Positions 10,738 through 20,600 of a DNA stretch of 64,000 nt are shown here, piece by piece. Within the stretch, counting starts at the first letter, position 1, and every line of letters begins with the position of its first letter. Source of the stretch: Amphiura filiformis (taxonomy: Eukaryota; Echinodermata; Ophiuroidea; Amphilepidida; Amphiuridae); contig NC_092629.1 of the NCBI RefSeq assembly GCF_039555335.1, positions 33,435,796 through 33,499,795 on the forward strand. The letters are read 5' to 3'. Under the pieces are notes generated by a model. It had not been told where the DNA came from and searched no databases. It worked only from the letters and a program-made list of their open reading frames with translations. A program made the translations under genes and the position numbers.

Positions 10738-10831
10738 CAATATTGATCTATGGGGATATGTCATATATGTAACACAATATTCTCACCTTCAGGATCACAT
10801 GTGGTATGATTTGCAAGAAACGGTGTTGCAT

Positions 10832-11061
10832 CGGGCTATTCCTGTTGAAATTCATACACCCTGACCTCCCCTATGATAATACTCGACTACAGAGGGATAC
10901 ATCTTGCTACAAAGAAGACATGATCTTAATCTCCCTCATAGGGGCGTAGATTTTAAATGGATCGCCCATTCTGGTAACCCCATTTTGAATTAACCCTATG
11001 TAGGAGATTAAGGTCATGTCTTCCACAGAGGGTGGATGGATTTCAACTGGAATAGCCCATT
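10832..11061. mobile_element. GGCTATTCC-family MITE, copy A3
   Basis: Ends CGGGCTATTCCTGTTGAAA and TTTCAACTGGAATAGCCCAT are inverted. The middle is larger and more diverged than in A2. Confidence 0.8.
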
Positions 11062-11146
11062 CCACAACAAGTTGAGAATCCCTGATCTAAATTGGAATCC
11101 GAGTATCTTCTACATTGAGATGAAATTCTTGTCGCATGGACATTAA

Positions 11147-11389
11147 CCCCATGGGCACTACCGCTTTTCTTACAAAGCCCCTGATTGGTTAATTCCATGA
11201 TATAATCATCTGAGTAACCAATCACAATAGAGCTTTTAGATCTGTTGGTACTGTTAAGCTTTATCCCCTTCATCCCTACTGACCATTCTTACCATATCTC
11301 TGATTGGCTAAATGCATGATATTGTCCTCTTTGTAACAAATCAAAGTAGCTCTTAGAGGCTGGTAATTTGGCAGGTAGTGCCCATAGGG
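11147..11389. mobile_element. piggyBac-like MITE with TTAA duplication (H1)
   Basis: Left end CCCCATGGGCACTACC; right end GGTAGTGCCCATAGGG. It is flanked by TTAA at 11143-11146 and 11390-11393. TTAA plus a CCC start is the piggyBac signature. Relatives: about 18429-18629 and 34770-34970. Confidence 0.85.
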
Positions 11390-11528
11390 TTAACCCATAT
11401 CTGGCTGTCATCGACTCACTGTCACAGAAACTCTCACGTTGCTCCATTTGAAACATGTACAGTTTTTGTTGTCAACAATCTCATTGCATGCAATAAAAAT
11501 AACACACTAGTTTAGTTTTTGTCATATT

Positions 11529-11626
11529 TTATCTGAACTCCCATCCATTTTCATCATAAAATTTCCTTAGTGCTGCAAGTCCACCAAAGAAGACGCATCC
11601 CTGGGCTCCGACGGCTATGCTCTTGC
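11529..11626 (-). CDS. NDUFA11: NDUFA11 exon 4 (stop exon)
   Basis: Acceptor ACTACAG just before 11626. Two bases complete a Ser codon, then KSIAVGAQGCVFFGGLAALR and KFYDENGWEFR, TAA at 11531-11529. It holds the last membrane segment. Confidence 0.92.
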
Positions 11627-14600
11627 CTGTAGTGAAGAAAGTACGGTATATAAAAAACACAAACATTAGAGCATATTTTTGTTTTGACCACTGGGGGAAC
11701 ATACCAGCTATATATGCTATGGTATACTGGTTCATACATTGTAAAACTGTTAAGGGGGTACTACACCCCTGGCCAATTGTGTGCCTATTTTTGCATTTTT
11801 CTCAAAAATTATAGCGCATTGGTGACAAGTAAGATATGTATATATTATAGGGGCAAGGACTACAACTACTGCACTGAAAATATTGGTTTTCCCTCATTTT
11901 TGACTATAACTCCACAACTTTTGTCTGTGCTGAAATAAAATTTCCAGTGCAGTAGTTGTAGTCCTTGCCCATATAATATGGTCATTTTCACGGTAAAGGG
12001 TGTAACTTTGGATTTTTAACATTTTAATCCGTAGTATTCTAATAAAGCCACAGAATTCCATGATTTTTGGCCACATAAGTCATTTAGTTAGCAGCTACCT
12101 TGGGTAGCATAATCAGCTTTGGGAGTTACTGCGCTCAGTTTTAGCAGGCTTAATTGTACCTAATATTGCCATTTTGAAAAACTATAAAAAACAGTAACAT
12201 TTTTGTAAAACCCTGTGTTTTCTTCAGTTAGTTCATGGATATTTTTTCTTATCCTGAAAGTACAGTCATATGTTCAGTAAACACTGCCACATTAGATTTA
12301 ATTGTGAACAGCCCTGTATTTTTGAGAACCGGACTTCGATATTTGTCGCTTCGAGGCTTCATTTTCCGTTAACAAATGTTAACAAACTTTGTGGGTGTAG
12401 CTTTGGTTCATAATTCTTGGTTATTTCTTCACTTCTTCTTGATTCATAACAGTTGTTATCTTAACTTAAAATGGGTAACAAAAATTAGTCGATTTGCAAG
12501 CTTTTAAAATTTTTATAAAATCTTGACTTCAAAGAGCCGTTTTTCCGTTAACTTTTTGAAGCCTCCGAAACAAACTGTTCAGCAAGCTTGTGCAAATATA
12601 AATAAAAGAGCTCATCCAATCTATTTATCAAAATGTAGCAAAGTAGATCCTCAAGTGACTTGTTTTTAAAGCGTGGAGATATATATCACCGCTTGAAAAT
12701 GGGACCCAATACAAACTTTCCGTTAACAATTGAAGCCTCCGAAACAAATGAAGCCTCCAAACAACAATAAGATTAATTATCATCTATGCATATCTAAATT
12801 GGTGTTTCATACTGATATCTGCATTGTAATCGTTACTTGATATGTGCAGAATGTCATAAATTAAAAATTTTTTTGATATTATGGTTAATGTTTGAAAAAT
12901 ATACTGATACCCAAAAAGCCTGTTTCGGAGGCTTCACATGAAAAAAACACCATACTTAACAAATGGGTGAAAAAGTTAACATGCTATAAATCTACAATAT
13001 CTGCCGATAGAATCATTGATTCAATACACACAAGAAAATAACAGCTTAGATGATCCCAACAGTGTTGTTTTCAAAAAAACCACTCCTGCAGTGTTTAGCC
13101 ATTGTTAACATGAAGCCTCCAAACAAAAAAAATGACTTGCTGTGATAATTTAATTTTTGTCACAACTGAAATTCAATACTTAGAAGCAAAGCATGAAAAT
13201 GGGTAATTGTGATATTTTTACCTATTTTTTATGTCAACTTGTAGTAGTTAGCCAAATATTTTACTTTTATGATCACCTGTGTTGTTAACTGAAGCCTCCG
13301 AAACACAAATCGCTTGAATTGCCAATTCTAAAAATAACTCCAATTTCTGTGAAACTTGGCTGGGAGGTTCCTTTCATCAAGTAGTATTTGTACATGAAGT
13401 TAGACATTCAAATTATTTTAGGCACCCAATTAAAACTTAAAAAATATGTTTCAGGTTTGGAAATTTCCATTGTAAATGACACTTGATGTTAAAAATTTTC
13501 AAAACTGCAATTACAAACATAGCAAAACATGGTATAAAATTTAACTTATATCTGTTGACTTACTTTGGAATGGGATTTCACATGTATTACAGCTTTCTTG
13601 TCATAGTTTTCTGACGTTATGTAAAATACATTTTTTCTTAGATTTTAACCAAAATGTTATGGAAATGTCAAATTTTTATTAGAAATCAAAAGGTTTAAGC
13701 CTTGAAACATTATTTTACTGGAATTTAAGTTGCTTCTATGCATGATTTCAGTAAACAGAAACATATATAAGTGGTTTGAAATTTTGACTCTAAAAATCAA
13801 AAGTTACACCCTTTACTGTGAAAATGACCATATACATATCTTATGTGTCACCAATGGGCTATAATTTTTGAGAAAAATGCAAAAATAGGCACAAAATTGG
13901 GCAGGGGTGTAGTACCCCCTTAACACAAAATCTGTTAATGCAAAATTCATGAATCCTAATAAAACAAAGTGCTTTTCAAGCCCAAAGCATATATTTTAAA
14001 CATTGGGCTATTCCATTTAAAATCCACACTGCCCCTGTGGAAGATTTAGCTAAAGTCTTCCACAGAGGGAGTATGAGTTTTGAATAGAATAGACAGTTTG
14101 GTAACTTCGACTTGAAATAGTCACTCCAGTTGTGGAAGATATAGTTGAAGCCATAATACAGAGGGAGTATGGTTTCAAAATGAATAACCCTGACCAATTA
14201 CATTTGAAATTCATACTCCCCTTTGAATGATATTTCCAAAATCTTCCACAGGGGTAGTGTGGATGTTAAATGGAATAGCCCATTACATATATTAAAGACC
14301 TGATAAATCCTGTTTGTTTTCCACTGTAGCTGAAAACATATAGGTTGCAGGAGAGATGTAGCGATGCAGTGTGCTTGGTAGAACACTGTGAATACATGTG
14401 GAAGTCTTTTAAGCTGATTTCAACAAAATATTGCATACAATGTATACAAGTGGCTAGAGGTCCTCATCATGGCACTATTTTATAATCGCCAGAATTAGTA
14501 CTGCACAGTTTTTTATGTATTGTATTATAGTGTACTGAAAGCCAGGTCAAGAAGGGTTCACATGATTATTTTATTCAATTTACAATCAAGCGATACCTTT

Positions 14601-17600
14601 CTTTCATTGTGTAATAGTACATGGTGTCGATCTTCACCACTCAGTGGCAGGAAGGTAGGTGCCTATTAATTTATATATACGAATGGTGGATACACCCTGA
14701 AATGTACAAGTGGATATTCATACGTAGTGGTAGAGAAAATAATTGAGTTTATGAATAAGAGTTAAACCTCAACACTACACCATTTTTTCGCTCACCTGGA
14801 ACGTTTTCACTAGTTCGATTAGCGTCTTCAGCAGATGGTGATGCTGTGATGATATCTTGTCTATAATCGGGATATCCCTCACTGATGACGTCACATGATT
14901 GACAGAATGACGTCATAAGATGTTACAATGTAGTGCTCCCCCCCCCCAAAAAAAACATCCCGGGATAATCTGCTGATGCCCAGGGGGCCGGCACTACATC
15001 ATAACATCCTATGACATCATTCTGTCAATCATTTGACATCATCAGTGAGGGATATCCCAATTGTAGACAAGATATAATCACAGCATCCACTCACTACCAG
15101 AAACTGGAACTCACTACCGGAAGAGACGACAAACACAACCAGCAACAAGCTATTCAAGACAACAATCATCAAGCACTACCTCAAGTAAACACAGAAATCA
15201 CATCGTACTACCACCGATCCTGTCCAGTTATCTCCGACTTTGGGGCGTGGGACAGTACACCTACAAGACAAGATCGGCTGAAGACGCTAGTCGAACCAGT
15301 GAATACGTTCCAGGTGAGCAAAAAATAGTGTAGTGTTGAGGTTAAACTACATGTAAAGTCCGAAGTTCTCCGTTTTGTAAATGTTAAATTCTGTGTTGTC
15401 TTCCGTTTTCTAAAAATGACCATTTTTACCCACTCTAGGAAAATCCATTTTTTCATATTAACAACAAAAATGTATGCAGTATGATGTTTCTATCTAAAAA
15501 CAAATGCGAAATCCGTCGCCGGCATAGCCAAAGAAAAAAGTCATGACAATGCAAATATATGACCTCTAAAGGCAAGTAATGATCAATTTGAAGTAAATTT
15601 CAGTGAAATATTTGATCAATTTGTTGAATGAACATTGGAAATTAGATCAAAATAAGTATTGTATTGTATTTTGCCTGTTGTTGCAAAATGCCTTTTCCGT
15701 GAAATTTCTCCGTTTTCCGTAAAACGGAGAACTTCGGGCTCTAGGTTAAACTCTTCCATTACACTGAAATGAAATTGAGAATTGCACTTACTTCTTACTC
15801 CCAGAAATGTCCCAGCAGTGCAGCCTCCAACGAAATAATTCAGTTTCCTGTCATGTCCTGTTGCACTGGCTAAAGCTGATGTTGTCCCGGCAAATGTGGC
15901 ACCCATTATTGCTATTGGAACAAAAGAATGAAACAGTTTAGGGACCGTTCACAAATACTTGGTGGGGGTGCTGATGCAAAAGGGGGGGCCTGAAATTTTT
16001 TACCCTCTAAGGGGGGGCCTGAAAAAATGACCACAAATTTTCCTGGAAAAATTAAGTGTATATGCTTTTCTATGGGGTTGACCCATAATTTTCATGTCAA
16101 AAGGGGGGGCCTGAAATTATTCAGGTCTGTAAAGGAGGGGGGGGGGGGCCCTAAAAATTTTCGCGATGAAAATATTTCACATCAAGCCCCCTTACAAGTG
16201 TTTGTGAACGGTCCCTTATAATGCTCTGCATGCTAGCCATAGGCTTCAACATAAAAAGTCCCAAATTTTGAGATATTTTCTCAAAATATCAAGAGCTATC
16301 TCAAGAACCACTGAACTGAATTTTGAATACTTTTTACTCTCCTTGCACACATACACAGGTGATGAGTCCATCCTGCTTATAGTACAGGACAATACATTCA
16401 AAAACAGTGTAAAGCCATTGCTACGGTAAATAATCCTGTTACATCACTACTTCTACGCAGCGGCGTAGCTGGGATTTTTTTCCAGGAGGGGCAAGACTGT
16501 ATGGGGCGGGGGTCCAAATCCACCAAATTTCCCACTTGGGGGGGGGCCCAAATAGACAATTTTGCCAGGCTTATTGATAATGATCGCATGGTATTGCATA
16601 TCATATGGATTCCCCATCTCTCTGCCCCTCCTCTCCTCTTTCCCCTTTCTCTCCTCTCTTTTTCCTCTCTCTTCCTTCTTTTTCCTCATTTTTCGTTGCA
16701 CTAGGGGGGGGCCCAAATAGGCAATTTTTGCCAGGGGGGCAATTGCCCCCCTGCCCCCTGGCAGCTACGCCACTGCTTCTACGACAAATTGGGTACCCTC
16801 ACACAAAAAAACTTTTTCACCTCCCTCACAACATTTTAATTTGTATAAAATTATTGGTTGACTAGGATGGCAGTCTCGTTTGTTCATTCAAGTTGGGGGT
16901 GAGAAAAAAAAAGCCCTTAACAGTTATTTAAACCCCAAGAGCACTACATGTAATTTGACAATAATAACTGCGCACTATCTATTTTGAGGTCATTCATTAC
17001 CGTCATATCTGTTATTTTGAACAAATCGCAATGGCATTTTATGTTGTTTTATGCCATAAATGCTGTTAAATTTAAACAGTTTTAATTATTGTTATTTATA
17101 ACCTACACTACAAAAAAATTGACCAGGTAAACTTGACATCAGCGTCGGCAACAGGGGTAGCTTTAGCCCCCGAACGGGGGTGAATGACCCCCTAAATTTA
17201 AAAAATATGAATTTTTCACCCTCTATATTGGGAATATGTGCAAGCTCAGGAGTGAACTCTGACCCTCTACTGTTGGACCTTACTCCTACCCCTGACTACA
17301 CTGCAAAATATTTTTCACCCCCGAGATTTAATTTTCACCCCATGTATTTGGATTTTCTGCAAGCTCGGGAGTGTAAAACACGGGAAAACAATCCCGGACT
17401 TTCGGGCCTTAATGCTACCCCTGGTCGGCAACAAGAGCTACCAATCACAGAAGCGTGACGGCATTGTGTGGCGCTTTGCATTGCCATAAATAATACTTAG
17501 CTCATACACACACGTGCGCACAGAAGTTATTGTTTGTAGCGCGTATCTGTGATGAATACCGTGTTCCAGGAGTCATTGTGAGTTATTAATGACTGCGCAA

Positions 17601-20600
17601 TAAGTGCACAGTCAGGCAATCAATTTCTTTTGATTGGATCACAGGCTTCGCGTATATTTATGAGGTTATGAATGCCATTTTCCAGAGCTCTTGATTGGTT
17701 GATTACATGATATAGTCATCTTGTGTACCCAATCAAAATGACGCATATATTTAGATCTCTTGGCACTTTTTGGCCTACTAATCCCCTTGAGCTCCATTGA
17801 CTATGCTTTGACTATATTGACTATGCTTACTATTGGCTCAATATGTTAATATTGTAACACGGTTGTTTGATGGCATTAACAGTGAGTCATTTTAAAGAAA
17901 AGTTGGACAATGGTGGCGCTATTTATATAAAATCTTGTTTGCATTTTTACAAGGGGTAGACACTTGTAAAATGGTATTACAACATCAGTAAACAGACTAA
18001 CAAATGACGAGGGAATTTTCAAACAACTTTTTATCGTGAATCGAACTCTTATTATTTGGCTAATTCAAATTTGAAATATATGTAAATAGCGTCCTCAATT
18101 TGAACACAAATTTACAGTTTATACAATTAAAATTACCGCAAAAAGGTGAATAATTTGATAAAGAAACAAATATCTGTGTTAAAAATTGCTATAAAATATA
18201 CATGACTGTGTATACAGTTTAGTGTGATAGCTGTTGGTATTATTCAGGTCAAGAATTGAACATTGTAATAATGTTTTGTTAGAAAAATTAATAAATGATC
18301 ACATCAAACAACCGTGATAACTTGATAATTTGGCTGGTAGGGCCAATTGGGGTAACTAATCAATCAATACCTACCAATCAATCAATACCTACCAAAAAGT
18401 GCTGTTTTATTGGCTGCACTGAGTAGAGAACAACCTGCCGATTGGCCAAAAAGAAGTTTTCATTATCAATTGGCCCAATCATCAACATTGTTAGAATAAT
18501 TTCACCACGCAAAAAAATTGGGATGAATTATTTACAAAGCTCCATTCTGATTGGTGAAAGTGAAACTGACCAATCAAATGTAACTGACCAATCAAAGGCA
18601 TGTTAGATTGGCAGGTAGTGCTCAGGGGGTTAATATTGTAACTTGATAATTTGGCTGGTAGTGCCAATTGGGATAACTGATCAATGAATACCTACCAAAC
18701 AGTGCTGTTTTATTGGCTGCACTAAGTAGAGCCATTCCTGCTGAGGGTGGATGAATGAAAATACCATGCATTGCTGCCCACACTAACCCTAAAAGAGAGT
18801 AAATGACAAAACAATGCATGATTAAATGATACAAACTGTTGTATTGCAATGTACACTTAAATTTATGTAGTGCTGTTGTCGGCAAGACTCTGCTTTTGAG
18901 GCCTATAGACTCCTGATGTCGACAAAATCAAAGTTGAAAAGTCACAAAGAGTCTCATCATGATCACATGCTATCCAATTTGAAGTATGCCAAATACAGCA
19001 GGTCTGCACACTGTACAGTTCCAATACTCTTCTTGATACATAAACTTCAATATTTTTCAGTGCATAGAAAACTTGCACATTTTCTAGAGCTCTGGAGTAG
19101 CTAGAAGGAGCATTAAAATAGCACGAGGAGGATAAAATCCATGCCAAATTGCATGTTTCTAGTTTTATAGATCTTATGTGTCCGGTCTCCTCAGGAAGGC
19201 AGAATTCTATGGTGTCCGTAGTAACATCTTGGACCTGACGAGGGACATTCTGCAAGGCCGCATACAACAAGTCTTACTCAAGGCCAGAGTAGTGTAGAAT
19301 CCAAAGTGACATCTGGTGTGCCGCAGGGAAGTGTCCTTGGTCCGCTGTTATTCTTAATTCTCCATGCTTTTTGCCGACGACAGCTTGTTGTACATACCGG
19401 TGCATATATACTCCAAAATGATCTGGATCCTCTTGTAGACTGGGAATCTAGATGGCTAATGAAGTTTAACGCTACCAAGTGCCAGGTCCTGCGTATCACA
19501 AACAAGCACAAACCTATCAACGTCAACGGTACTTACACCATCCATGGACATGAGTTGGAACTGGTAGAGTCAGCTAAATACCTTGGTCTACACCTGGACT
19601 CCAAACTGAAATTCAACACACATGTGGATGCAGTGTCCAAGAAAGCTAGTTCCACCAAAGCCTTCTTGTGTCGCAACCTCGGTCATTGCAGTAAGAACAT
19701 CAAAGAAACCAGCTACAAGACTTTCAGAAGACCCATCCTTGAGTATTCCATCTTCTGCATGGGATCCTCATACACAACGTAACACCAACAAGTTGGAGCA
19801 GGTACAGCGGAGCTCGGCAAGATTCGTTACTGGAATCTACGACAGAACAGCAAGTGTAACAGCCATGATGGAACGTCTTCAGTGGCCCTCGCTCGCCTAT
19901 CGTCGCCGATTGAGCAGACTACAGATGATGTACCGAATCAGGTTTGGCCTCATTGACATCGAGTGGTCGAGTTACCTTACTCCATCTACATCCAGAACCA
20001 GAGGTCATTCATCTCTTTTCCTGTGCCAACACTGCAACTCAGCTGCCTACTCCAACTCCTTTTTCCCAAGATCAACTAGGGATTGGAACATCTTGGAGAG
20101 TGATCCGGCAACCTTCCCAACCCTCAACGCATTCAAATCTGCGCTGAGGGCCCAACAACTGTAGCATCTTGCAGCCAGCTTTTTACTTGCACATGTACAT
20201 GTATAGGCCTATATTGCACCCGATATTTCAGCACGTGTTGCTCCACGCATGAGCCACCAACGCAGTGTGATTATCCATATGTGGTCTGCACTTTAACGGA
20301 AGGAAGGAACTCCAGGCATTGCAATGAGAAAGATCAAAGAATTGAATTTTGAAACTATAGTAAAAATTTTCCGTGTACACTGCAGAATGTACACCAGCGT
20401 GTGGGGGTGTGGGGGTGTGGAACGCGGAAGTGGTTCCAACCATTACTCACTTGTGATTGGTTAGTAGAAGTCAAAAATGATTTTGATGCATCAGAACTCC
20501 AAAATGATTTAAACACACTCATGAGCTGGGAATCAAAATGGCAGATGCATTTCAACCCAAGCATATGTTTCCTTATGAGACTCACACCCGCACGTTCACC

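Noticed and set aside
15280-15320. Possible hammerhead ribozyme (CTGAAGACG...CGAAC) in foldback J
   Set aside because: The CUGANGA part fits, but the GAAA box is GAAC and no proper helix II or cleavage-side strand could be drawn.
15011-15328. 105-residue open frame in foldback J
   Set aside because: It lies wholly in the inverted arm, shows no known domain, and its mirror arm has no matching frame; treated as chance.
16605-16865. Ser/Pro/Leu-rich open frames
   Set aside because: Translation of a pyrimidine tract within an hAT MITE.
18916-19104. Small plus-strand open frame near NDUFA11 exon 2
   Set aside because: No domain; inside an intron; no support.
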